Positions 44,408-52,477 of a DNA stretch of 64,000 nt are shown in pieces. This DNA comes from Desulfocapsa sp. GTDB taxonomy: Bacteria > Desulfobacterota > Desulfobulbia > Desulfobulbales > Desulfocapsaceae. A program made the translations under genes and the position numbers. The stretch is from the NCBI GenBank assembly GCA_013792135.1, contig VMSP01000006.1:1-64000 (forward strand), written 5' to 3'. Under the pieces are notes generated by a model. The model saw only the letters and a program-made list of their open reading frames with translations, did not search any database and was not told where the DNA came from. Within the stretch, counting starts at the first letter, position 1. Each line of letters opens with the position of its first letter.

Positions 44408-44545
44408 CTCTGCCAGGCACTACTTTAGGAAACAGCCGGAAAACCCCCTCCTTTTTTAAGGAGGGGTAGGGGGTGGTGCTGTTTCTTGGAAGCGGCATAA
44501 GGTGCCTAAACAAAGCAAGCAAGGAAAAGACCTTGCTTGCTTTGT
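44408..44545 (-). repeat. Dispersed three-hairpin element, copy 2 (3' of napA)
   Basis: Read on the minus strand from 44545: hairpin A has a perfect 15-bp stem (ACAAAGCAAGCAAGG with its inverse, loop TCTTTT), then block B (GGCACCTTATGCCG), then hairpin C (AAGAAACAGC/GCTGTTTCC) and the end GCCTGGCAGA at 44417-44408. The same order occurs behind bioD. Hairpin C here encloses an extra hairpin, CCCCTCC/GGAGGGG at 44443-44467. It lies between napA and napD and could shape differential expression. Confidence 0.75.
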
Positions 44546-44555
44546 AATAACGGAT

Positions 44556-46943
44556 CTAAACGATATACGGTTTCAAGGCCTGAGGCCCGGAAACTTTTTT
44601 GATCTTGCAGGCGCAGATCTTGAATTCCGGTTCCTTTGAGCCTGGATCAATGGCATCCATGGTCACCTTGTTGATCATTCTGTCGGGATGCTGATCGTGC
44701 CAGTAGGCAAAGACCATCCCCTCAATGGGGCCTTCATACACCTTGGCCGGCATGATGTTCGTGCCGCGCCTGGACGTTATCTCAACCATGTCTCCGGGTT
44801 TGATCCCCAGTCGGGTGGCATCTTTGGGGTTGACCTCAATGTATGAGTAAGGGTTGGCCCGAAGCAGTTCCGGGATACGTCCGGTCATACTCATGGTATG
44901 CCAGTGATCGATGATCCTTCCGGTGGAGAGGTAGAAGGGATAGTCGCCATCCGGGATTTCTTCCGGGTTGGCCTGCGGACGGGCCCAGATCCACAGTTTA
45001 TGGTCCGGGTGTGCTGCCCCGTAGAACTGGTAGGGCTTGTCGTCTGTTTTATGTGTTTCGGCCATGGGGTCCATGCCACGGACAAATTTTTTCACGGTGC
45101 CGCCGGTCTTGGCGTATTCGGCCGTGGGTGCCGGCCACTGCACACCGTCATACATCCCTTCCAGCACTTCATAGGTGGCGCCGGTCAGATCACAGTCAGT
45201 GCCCTTGGTCAGCTTCTGGCTGTATTCCTCCCAGATGGCCTTTGGCAGGGCGTATTCCGGTTCCAGCCCGGCAAAGGGTTTTATGCACTGGCTAATCACC
45301 GGATCATTCAGCTTCTTGGCCAGCAGGTTGGCCCAGTCGCGGACGATCTCCACTTCGGGCTTTGCCCCTTTGGGTGGATCGATGGCCTTTCTGGTGATCT
45401 GGGAACGTCGTTCGGTGCAGCCATAGACGCCGGTTTTTTCAAAGTGAAAGGCGGTGGGCAGCACCAGGTTGGCCGCAAGTTCTGTGGTCAGGGTAGGGAA
45501 AATATCGGTGCAGACAATGAAGGTATCGTCCTTGGCCAGCCCTGTATTATACTTGTTACAGTTGGGGAGACTCTGTACCGGACTGGTGCAGTTGATCCAC
45601 ATGGCCTTGATCTTGCCCTCGTTCACGGCTGAAAACATGGCCATGGTATGGAGACCAGGAAGCGCTGGGATGCGACCTTTGGGAACGCCCCAGGCCTCTT
45701 CCACCTGGTTTCTCATGGCTTCTTTTTCCACCGGTCGATGACCGGGCAGGATGTGACAGAGCCCGCCGCCCTCACGCACCCCGCCACAGGCATTGGGCTG
45801 TCCGGTGAGCGAGAGAGAGTCCGCCCCTTCTTTGAGGAGCTGGCCGGTGAGGATGTGCAGATTGTGGACCAGATTGTTGGCCCACACCCCTTGTTTGCGC
45901 TGATTGAGTCCCATGGTCCACATGGAGAGAGTGCCCTTGGAGCTTGCAAACTTGCGGGCCACTTCCCGGATCTGGTCGGCAGTGACCTTGCCGCCCATAA
46001 TGGTGGCCGCTTTCTCCGGGGTGTAATCAGCCAGGGATTTTTTGTACTCTTCAAAATCAATGGTATCCCCTTTACCTTTCTTGAATGCTACGTAATCATT
46101 GATAAATTGTTGGTTATGCAGTTTCTCCTCGATGATGACGTAGGCCATGGAATTGAGCAGGGCGAGATCGGTGCCCGGATTGAATTGCAGATGAATATCG
46201 GCGATGCGGGAGGTGAGTGAGATCCTGGGGTCGGCGTTGATCACCGTTACTTGAGGGTTGTCCAGCTTTCTCCGCATGACGCGGCGGAAGATAACCGGAT
46301 GTGCCTCGGCCATGTTTGAGCCGATAATAAAAAAGCAGTCAGCCTTTTCAATATCGGCATAGCCGCCAATGGGTTCATCGGCGCCAAAGGAGGTCATGTA
46401 GCCGCCAACGGCACTGGCCATGCACAGTCGTGGATTTCCCTCCACATTGTTGGTCTGCAGCCCGCCGCGAAAGATCTTCTGGAAGAGATAGGTCTCTTCG
46501 GTGAGTGCCTGACCGGAACCATAATAGGCCACAGAATCATTGCCATGCTCTTTGACCGCCCCGGCAAATTTGTCAGCAGCGATGTCCATGGCCTCATCCC
46601 ATGAGATTTTTTTGAATTTGTCAGATTTTTTTGCCCGATACAAGGGGGTTGTCAGCCGCTCTGGATGGTTCATCAGTTTCCAGAAGTGCATGCCTTTCAT
46701 GCACAGATATCCCATATTGGTGCGGGATTGTGGAACGCCGCGCAGGGCAACGGGGAGCCCATTCTTCACTCCCAGTTCAAGCCGGCAGCCAACGCCGCAG
46801 AGCCTGCAGCTTCCGCGGTGCCATGCTGTCTCGTCTGCAGCCAGTGCATTGTCCACATCCTGGAAAGGCAGGAGCATTCCCAGATAAGATGCAGCGCTGA
46901 GCGCCGCGGTTCGTTTCAGAAAATCACGTCGTGTCTGTACCAT
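44556..46943 (-). CDS. napA: Periplasmic nitrate reductase catalytic subunit NapA
   Basis: From ATG 46943 (site AAGGAGGGGGGCA) the protein is 795 residues. It has the Tat leader QTRRDFLKRTAAL, the 4Fe-4S site CRLCGVGCRLEL with the last cysteine in GYLCMKG, and the Mo ligand Cys in GNPRLCMASAVGGY. C-terminal molybdopterin-binding segments are STGRIIDHWHT and NPKDATRLGIKPGD. It reduces nitrate to nitrite using bis-MGD molybdenum. The length matches the monomeric Desulfovibrio type. napM precedes it by 11 bases. Some relatives in this branch reduce other oxyanions, but the nap neighbours support nitrate. Confidence 0.93.
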   Translation of the reverse strand: MVQTRRDFLKRTAALSAASYLGMLLPFQDVDNALAADETAWHRGSCRLCGVGCRLELGVKNGLPVALRGVPQSRTNMGYLCMKGMHFWKLMNHPERLTTPLYRAKKSDKFKKISWDEAMDIAADKFAGAVKEHGNDSVAYYGSGQALTEETYLFQKIFRGGLQTNNVEGNPRLCMASAVGGYMTSFGADEPIGGYADIEKADCFFIIGSNMAEAHPVIFRRVMRRKLDNPQVTVINADPRISLTSRIADIHLQFNPGTDLALLNSMAYVIIEEKLHNQQFINDYVAFKKGKGDTIDFEEYKKSLADYTPEKAATIMGGKVTADQIREVARKFASSKGTLSMWTMGLNQRKQGVWANNLVHNLHILTGQLLKEGADSLSLTGQPNACGGVREGGGLCHILPGHRPVEKEAMRNQVEEAWGVPKGRIPALPGLHTMAMFSAVNEGKIKAMWINCTSPVQSLPNCNKYNTGLAKDDTFIVCTDIFPTLTTELAANLVLPTAFHFEKTGVYGCTERRSQITRKAIDPPKGAKPEVEIVRDWANLLAKKLNDPVISQCIKPFAGLEPEYALPKAIWEEYSQKLTKGTDCDLTGATYEVLEGMYDGVQWPAPTAEYAKTGGTVKKFVRGMDPMAETHKTDDKPYQFYGAAHPDHKLWIWARPQANPEEIPDGDYPFYLSTGRIIDHWHTMSMTGRIPELLRANPYSYIEVNPKDATRLGIKPGDMVEITSRRGTNIMPAKVYEGPIEGMVFAYWHDQHPDRMINKVTMDAIDPGSKEPEFKICACKIKKVSGPQALKPYIV

Positions 46944-46954
46944 TGCCCCCCTCC

Positions 46955-47332
46955 TTATTTGTTTGCCCGTTTGAATGAGTGTGGTGTGTGACAGGCCCAG
47001 CATTTTTGATCCTTGGGACATTTTTCAACCATGTCCATGTGGCATACCGCACAATCCGAGATGGCTGGTTCCACCTTGAAATTTTCATAGGTGCCGTGGC
47101 ATTGATAACATTTCACCATGCCAATGCCGTGTAATGAATTAAACCACTGTTCATAGACCTCAGGCGTTGCCTGCTGATGACATTCAGAGCAGGGTAGTAA
47201 TTTTTCCTGCTCCGTGATTTCTGGATGTTTGATAGATTCGGAAGGGCTGCTGCCGGAATCCTGCGCGCAGGCACAGATCAAGGCCAGGCAGAGGGAAGCA
47301 AGCAGCAAGGTAAAGCTGGAACTTTTTCGCAT
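46955..47332 (-). CDS. napM: Tetraheme cytochrome c NapM-like lipoprotein
   Basis: The 125-residue protein has a signal sequence with a possible lipobox (LICAC) and four heme sites: CSECH, CYQCH, CAVCH and CWACH. It is first in the cluster after a strong ribosome site (AGGAGGTTCGAA). In Desulfovibrio desulfuricans the order is napC-M-A-D-G-H; here napC is absent and napM leads. It probably passes electrons to NapA in the periplasm. Confidence 0.85.
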   Translation of the reverse strand: MRKSSSFTLLLASLCLALICACAQDSGSSPSESIKHPEITEQEKLLPCSECHQQATPEVYEQWFNSLHGIGMVKCYQCHGTYENFKVEPAISDCAVCHMDMVEKCPKDQKCWACHTPHSFKRANK

Positions 47333-48077
47333 TTCGAACCTCCTGAAAAAATGGATTGGATAAATGGTAATTGCTCAGCTTGACGGGTGGAAGGGGGTAT
47401 CGACTTCTTTCAAATCACCTCCTTGAGACGATATTAATTCCTCTGTTTTGGAGAATAACCTGGACTCTTGGAATGACAGTTGGTGAGATATTGGTATGCA
47501 AAAAATGATCCAGACTCTTGCAGGCTTCATGAAACGATTCTTGGTGACCTGATATCTTCTTGAAATGTAGACGTATGTCTGTGCTTGTCTTTCTTTATGG
47601 GAAATGCCACGAGCGTTAGAAACGAATAAGTGTCAAAGGGCAATGTAACCTTAAGGTAACGTTTGTTTCTTGACTGCTGTCTTATTTGATAAATTAAAAG
47701 ATGAAAGGGGTAGATGGAAAAATTTCTTGACTTAATTCTCGGTGGCATCGACCATTACATAATCCTTTTTTGATAATGAAGAGCGGCTGTAGGACAATTA
47801 TTGAGCGATGGGGCCTTTTGGAAACGAGATGTGTTACCTGTTGGTGACGATTTTCCTACGTGATGATACTGAATGGTATCGCGGCCGGATGCAGAAGTAA
47901 AAGATATTTTGTTGTTTTAGGGGAGGGGTTCTTTTTTTCGGCTGTTTTTGGGGGATTTTTTTATGAATGGAAAAGAAATTTCGAGTCTGGTGTGCTTGTT
48001 GCATAAAAGGTTCCCGTTGGGAATGGATGGTTTTGTCCAAGAATTTAACCATATTATGCCGCAAGGGAGGTGATGGT
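47333..48077. other. Divergent nap/nrf control region
   Basis: About 745 bases with no recognised protein gene. It holds the sigma-54-like element at 47498-47512, the palindrome ACCTTAAGGT at 47648-47657 framed by GTAAC repeats, and the repeated word GACTCTTG at 47463 and 47513. Poly-A/T tracts occur at 47930-47960. A plus-strand frame starting at 47967 leads into the nrf leader ORF but only its last 34 codons have a good start. Confidence 0.5.
47498..47512 (-). promoter_or_regulatory. Putative sigma-54 (-24/-12) promoter of the nap operon
   Basis: On the minus strand TGGATCATTTTTTGC has GG and GC exactly 10 bases apart and the TGG-N8-TTGC pattern. It lies about 165 bases upstream of napM. 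The cluster's own NtrC-type regulator fits it. Confidence 0.5.
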
Positions 48078-48182
48078 ATGAGAGTCACGTTAGAAAAGAA
48101 ACAGGGGGCGCCGGTTCACCATGTTGAATATTACGTAACGGCATCAGTTACTTATCCACTCTGGCAGGATACTACAACATGA
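48078..48182 (+). CDS. 34-residue leader peptide upstream of nrfH
   Basis: ATG 48078 follows a near-perfect ribosome site (GGGAGGTGAT). The frame of 34 codons contains EKKQGAPVHHVEYYV and ends with TGA at 48180-48182, which overlaps the nrfH ATG as ATGA. nrfH itself has no separate ribosome site, so its translation probably depends on this small ORF. No family is recognised. It may be only a coupling leader. Confidence 0.5.
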   Translation: MRVTLEKKQGAPVHHVEYYVTASVTYPLWQDTTT

Positions 48183-48709
48183 AAACAGGTAAACTCTTAA
48201 AATACAGTTCCATAGCGCTGTTTCTCGTCGCCATTGTTTTATTCATCTATCTGGTGAACGCGTCAAAGGCCTTGTCCTATTTGTCCAAGGATCCAAAGGC
48301 CTGTATCAACTGTCATGTCATGAACACTTCGTATGCGACATGGCAGCATAGTTCTCACGCCCGGAACGTCACCTGTATCGAGTGTCATCTTCCTACTACC
48401 GGTGTCATTGATAAATATCTGGCGAAGATGAGAGATGGCTGGAAACACTCCAGTGCCTTTACCATGAATACCTTTGCCCAACGGATTCAGATCAGTGACA
48501 ATGCAGCAGAACGGGTGCAGGCCAACTGTATCTCCTGTCATGCCACGATTACCGGGACAATCAGGGCGAACAGTGACCGGTACCATGACTTTTCAGGTAC
48601 GGTGCAGGTGGATAGAAAATGCTGGGAATGTCATCGAGACGTACCCCATGGCAGAGTGAGGAGTTTAACCGCCACACCAAATAATCTTGGTGTGAGAGAA
48701 TTGAAATAG
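48179..48709 (+). CDS. nrfH: Tetraheme quinol dehydrogenase NrfH
   Basis: The 176-residue NapC/NirT-family protein has one N-terminal membrane anchor (IALFLVAIVLFIYLV) and four heme motifs: CINCH, CIECH, CISCH and CWECH, with Met near the first (CHVM). It takes electrons from menaquinol and gives them to NrfA. It is 15 bases upstream of nrfA. In the absence of napC, it may also supply NapM or NapA. Confidence 0.93.
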   Translation: MKTGKLLKYSSIALFLVAIVLFIYLVNASKALSYLSKDPKACINCHVMNTSYATWQHSSHARNVTCIECHLPTTGVIDKYLAKMRDGWKHSSAFTMNTFAQRIQISDNAAERVQANCISCHATITGTIRANSDRYHDFSGTVQVDRKCWECHRDVPHGRVRSLTATPNNLGVRELK

Positions 48710-48724
48710 AAAAAGGAGGGGATT

Positions 48725-50230
48725 GTGAATAAGTACAAGTTATTATTGGCTGGTTCGACGGTTGCGATAGCTGGGATGCTGCTGCTGACTAATTCCATTA
48801 ACGGCAAAAGCGAAGAGAGAAAAGCGATCAATACCAGCCCGGTGGTCAAGGAAAAAGGGGTGGAGAGTAGAAATGAGGAATGGGCCAAATACTATCCACG
48901 ACAGTACGATTCATGGAAAAAGACCAAAGAGAGTGACAAGATTGATGACCAGCTCACAAAGAACCCGCAGCTTCCCGTATTGTGGGCCGGTTATGGTTTT
49001 TCCAAGGATTATAATGCCCCGCGCGGTCACTTTTATACAATCCAGGATATTACCAATACCCTGAGAACAGGCGGTCCTATTGACGCGGTGACAGGCCCCA
49101 TGCCGACTGCCTGCTGGAGCTGCAAGTCACCGGATGTCCCGAGAATGATTGAAGAGGTTGGTGAGCTGGAATATTTCACCGGCAAGTGGGCCAAATACGG
49201 TCAGGAAATCGTCAATCCCATTGGTTGCGGTGATTGCCATGACAGTAAGACCGCCAATCTCACGTTGACACGGCCCTATCTCAAAAAAGGACTGGAGGCC
49301 AGCGGGGTCAAGCTGGAAGATATTACCCATCAGGACATGCGCTCACTGGTCTGTGCCCAGTGTCACGCCGAGTATTATTTTAAAAAGACGGAGTGGACGG
49401 ATGCTGCCGGGACCAAGAAAACGGCAGCTGTTGTTACCTTCCCCTGGGCCAATGGCTTGACCGCCGAAGGCATGGAAAAGTATTATGATGATGCGAATTT
49501 CAGTGACTGGACCCATACGATCAGTAAAACCCCGATGTTGAAGGCTCAGCATCCCGGTTACGAGATGTTTAAATCAGGTATCCATGCCCAGAGAGGCGTG
49601 GCCTGTGCCGATTGCCATATGCCTTATGTGCAGGAGGGTGCAGTCAAGTACTCTGACCATCATATCACCAGCCCCCTTGACAATATCGCCACCACCTGCC
49701 TGAATTGTCATCAGGAGACGGAGGCTGAGTTCAAGGCCGTTGTCAAAACAAAGCTGGAGAGGAAAGAGCAGTTGAACAAGATTGCCATGGATAATCTGGC
49801 CAAGGCCCATCTGGAGGCCGGAAAGGCATGGGAAGCAGGGGCAACCGAAGAGGAGATGAAGGATATCCTTCAGGATATCAGACATGGCCAGTGGAAATGG
49901 GATTATTCGATTGCCAGCCATGGCGCCTTTTATCATGCTCCGGAAGAGACCCTGCGTCTCTTATCTGTGGCCAATGAGCAGGCCCAGACAGCCCGGTTGA
50001 AACTGGTAAGCGTTCTGGCCAGACATGGTGTGGTTGACTATATTGCCCCTGATTTCTCCACCAAGGAGAGCGCCCAGGCACTGGCTGGCGTGGATATGCC
50101 AAAACTGGTGGCCGAAAAAGAGGCCTTTAAGGCTACCCTGCTCCAGGAATGGAATAAGCAGGCAGTTGAAAAAGGTATCTTGAACATGGAAACCCGCAAG
50201 GGGATGAGCGATAACACCTCGTACAAATAA
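48725..50230 (+). CDS. nrfA: Ammonia-forming cytochrome c nitrite reductase NrfA
   Basis: The 501-residue periplasmic protein has a signal segment, the catalytic heme site CWSCK (Cys130-Lys134) with lysine as heme ligand, and four CxxCH sites (CGDCH, CAQCH, CADCH, CLNCH). It reduces nitrite to ammonium with six electrons and forms the NrfHA membrane complex. The start is GTG 48725 after AAAGGAGGGG. A strong terminator follows, so the unit is leader-nrfH-nrfA. Confidence 0.96.
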   Translation: MNKYKLLLAGSTVAIAGMLLLTNSINGKSEERKAINTSPVVKEKGVESRNEEWAKYYPRQYDSWKKTKESDKIDDQLTKNPQLPVLWAGYGFSKDYNAPRGHFYTIQDITNTLRTGGPIDAVTGPMPTACWSCKSPDVPRMIEEVGELEYFTGKWAKYGQEIVNPIGCGDCHDSKTANLTLTRPYLKKGLEASGVKLEDITHQDMRSLVCAQCHAEYYFKKTEWTDAAGTKKTAAVVTFPWANGLTAEGMEKYYDDANFSDWTHTISKTPMLKAQHPGYEMFKSGIHAQRGVACADCHMPYVQEGAVKYSDHHITSPLDNIATTCLNCHQETEAEFKAVVKTKLERKEQLNKIAMDNLAKAHLEAGKAWEAGATEEEMKDILQDIRHGQWKWDYSIASHGAFYHAPEETLRLLSVANEQAQTARLKLVSVLARHGVVDYIAPDFSTKESAQALAGVDMPKLVAEKEAFKATLLQEWNKQAVEKGILNMETRKGMSDNTSYK

Positions 50231-50261
50231 ATAAGCTGAATCTTTTACAGCTTGTCTCAGC

Positions 50262-50304
50262 GGCCAAGCTCCTGCACTATCTCTGCAGGAACTTGGCCTT
50301 TTTT
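50262..50304 (+). terminator. Rho-independent terminator of nrfHA
   Basis: GGCCAAGCTCCTGCA (50262-50276) pairs with TGCAGGAACTTGGCC (50284-50298) with one mismatch, followed by six Ts. Confidence 0.92.
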
Positions 50305-50379
50305 GCCGCTTAGCCTAATAAAAGAAATGTGAGCTTAGATAAATCTGGCACCATTTTTACTAATTATTAATATAACTAA

Positions 50380-51783
50380 CTAAAAGTATTCGGCAAATCC
50401 TGTGGCAGGAAGTTCCTTTTTCGAAACATTAAAAAGTTCTTCTGAATCCATCGCATTATCTGGTAGGCGACCTTCCATCATTTCACAAAAACTGTCCCTT
50501 TCTTTTGTCTCAATCTGGATGGAGCCACTGCCTGTTTCTTTCACTACAAAAATGTGTTTCAACCCGGAAATTGCAATCTCAGTTCCATCCTCTAATGGCT
50601 TTTCATTGATTATTGCTGCCTTGTAATCTACAAAAACAGGTTCCTCACCAAGTTGCATCTGAAGGAGCGAGTTTTTTGTAAGAGATATCTGCTTCTGATC
50701 TTGTGAAATCCGCCATCCATTTCCTTCAGGAGACAACTGGATCAGCTGGTTTCCCAATGTTTTAAGCGGCATGGAAATTCCTTGCAGGCTAAGGTTGCGA
50801 ATAAAACCATTTTGATTGATTTCTTCCTGCTCATTGAAAACAAAAGCCGCCGCTTTTTTGCGGAAGGCGGATTTTTGGTAATGGCTTTTGTAATGAAAGG
50901 AACAATAATTCACTGCTAATCTCAGTCCTTGTTGAAAAACAAAGTTGATAATTTCCAGTGCCGTTAGTTCCGATTCCAGAACCGTGATTTTCTGGCCATG
51001 TAAAAAAGTATAATTCCGATTGAAGAGATTTTTAAAATTATAGGGAGTAAGCCTCATTTGGTGGAGATTGAGAAAATTTACGCCAAGGTTGTCGAGTTCG
51101 ATAACCATGTTTTTTAACTGTGCTATGTCTTCTGGAATTGCAGGTATTTCAACAGTTACGTTTGGAATTTTCCCCAAGGCAAGTTTCAAGTTTTTGGTGT
51201 TATACTCTGTGGCAGTAAGGTCGAAGCGGATTTCATCCAAGCCGGCTTCAGCTAATTTTCTTGTTTTTTCTTCATCTAAAAGTGTTCCGTTGGTGTACAT
51301 CCAAACATAAACCGAATCACCAAATTCTTTTTTTATTTTAGACAGAAAATCAAGGGTAGTACCGAAAGTAAGCAACGGCTCTCCGCCACTCAGCCCAATG
51401 CCTTTAAATCCGAACCTTTTAATGTATTCAATGTAATTTTCAGGCTTGTCGAAAGTAATGCCTTGGGTCTCAGGAATTGATGTATCTACCTGGGACGTCG
51501 GGCAATAAAAACACCTGCAGTTGCAGCGGTTATTCACGAAAAGACACGACCAATGACCTTCTCCACAAAGCCTGCACCCCGGAGAAACAGCGTGTGCAAA
51601 TGGTTTTGTTCCATTACAAAGGTAACCAGCCTTGCCTTCGATTTCGGAGATGAGACGAGAACGTTCTTCATCGGCCTCAAGCAAACGGTAATACGATGGT
51701 TTTTTTAATTGATCATAGTAAATGCCGTATTCTTTTCGATTTGCTGCAATTTGATTATTTTGATAGTTTATGAGTGCTTTCAA
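50380..51783 (-). CDS. Radical SAM protein
   Basis: The 467-residue protein has an upstream cysteine pair (PGCRLCGEGHWSC), the radical SAM cluster site CNCRCFYC (Cx3Cx2C), GIGLSGGEPLL for SAM binding, and WMYTNGTLL. The N-terminal cysteines resemble a ribbon seen in some PflA-like proteins. The C-terminal ~150 residues have no known fold. By eye its DNA is more AT-rich than neighbours, and Lys/Asn codons with A and T are frequent, which hints at transfer. It stands alone between nrfA and a structured region. The substrate is unknown. Confidence 0.75.
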   Translation of the reverse strand: MKALINYQNNQIAANRKEYGIYYDQLKKPSYYRLLEADEERSRLISEIEGKAGYLCNGTKPFAHAVSPGCRLCGEGHWSCLFVNNRCNCRCFYCPTSQVDTSIPETQGITFDKPENYIEYIKRFGFKGIGLSGGEPLLTFGTTLDFLSKIKKEFGDSVYVWMYTNGTLLDEEKTRKLAEAGLDEIRFDLTATEYNTKNLKLALGKIPNVTVEIPAIPEDIAQLKNMVIELDNLGVNFLNLHQMRLTPYNFKNLFNRNYTFLHGQKITVLESELTALEIINFVFQQGLRLAVNYCSFHYKSHYQKSAFRKKAAAFVFNEQEEINQNGFIRNLSLQGISMPLKTLGNQLIQLSPEGNGWRISQDQKQISLTKNSLLQMQLGEEPVFVDYKAAIINEKPLEDGTEIAISGLKHIFVVKETGSGSIQIETKERDSFCEMMEGRLPDNAMDSEELFNVSKKELPATGFAEYF

Positions 51784-51881
51784 GCTTGTCTTTCCAATGT
51801 AAGATGATAGCTATTAGTAGCAGAGTGAGTTGAATATATTTCGTTATCTTTTTTATCTTACTCACGCCATTTTGTTGCATA

Positions 51882-52076
51882 GCCGAACGCTGCTGTTGAG
51901 CCTCGAGCATCGGAGGCATTTGTGTAAACTTGTTTACATAAATGCTGAGAAGCGCAGTGGCTCGACCGCCTTGATAGGTGTAGCCTTAAGGCGGAACCTG
52001 TCAGGGTGTTCGAGTTTACTCAATAGCAGCGATAAGCTCGTCCGCGTCAGCGGGCGAGCTTATCAGTGTGTTAGGC
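51882..52076. repeat. Highly structured non-coding element with attC-like ends
   Basis: Nested pairings: outer CGCTGCTGTTGAG (51888-51900) with CTCAATAGCAGCG (52019-52031), 12 of 13; GTTGAGCC with GGCTCGAC as an alternative inner stem; a 14-bp hairpin GCATTTGTGTAAAC (51916-51929) with GTTTACATAAATGC; CCGCCTT with AAGGCGG; and a 15-bp hairpin GATAAGCTCGTCCGC (52031-52045) with its inverse at 52050-52064. The ends GCCGAAC (51882) and GTTAGGC (52070-52076) recall integron attC core sites, but the span is long and one core base deviates. Confidence 0.55.
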
Positions 52077-52347
52077 AGAATGAGTCTGTATCGTGCCAGG
52101 CGGATTCTGTCTAGTAAATTCCCTGAATTTTGAGTTACCCCTGTTTTTCCAACATATTCACATAACTTTTTGAGGATACCTGATGCGGCAGGGAATAACA
52201 ATATCTGCAACAGGGAATGGTGCATCTCATGGTAGTCGTCAGAGCTGTTTGCTCAGTTGAGCCAAGGCGTGGTTTCCCGTCTGGCTGTTCGTCGTCGGGG
52301 TGACGGACGAAGTTGAGGAGCTTACCAGGAAGCCAGCCGGAGGGGAG

Positions 52348-52446
52348 ATGCAAAAAAAGAAAGCCATCCAGCCTGCTGCGGCGATGAAGGGCTCATGGGA
52401 TGAAGATATCGACCAGTGCAAATTGAACAAGGTACTGTCAGGTTGA
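52348..52446 (+). CDS. Possible 32-residue protein
   Basis: ATG 52348 follows GGAGGGGAG, a strong ribosome site. The product is Lys/Ala-rich at the start (MQKKKAIQPAAAMKGSWDED) and acidic near the end. The frame is open upstream to 52261 with a GTG at 52300, so a longer protein or a decayed one is possible. Minus-strand frames in 52135-52457 look like shadows. I do not recognise it. The remainder of 51784-52477 holds the structured element and no other gene. Confidence 0.35.
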   Translation: MQKKKAIQPAAAMKGSWDEDIDQCKLNKVLSG

Positions 52447-52477
52447 TATCTTCTCAAAGCGACCGGCGTTCTTGCGC

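Noticed and set aside
44443-44467. CCCCTCC/GGAGGGG hairpin as the napA terminator
   Set aside because: It lies inside a larger repeat and lacks a T-tract on the nap strand; napD, G and H continue downstream.
52005-52020. GTGTTCGAGTTTAC as a tRNA T-arm
   Set aside because: No anticodon or acceptor arms fit around it; it lies within the structured element and pairs otherwise.
51882-52076. Retron msr-msd
   Set aside because: No reverse transcriptase gene is adjacent and the expected terminal inverted repeats with a priming guanosine were not identified.
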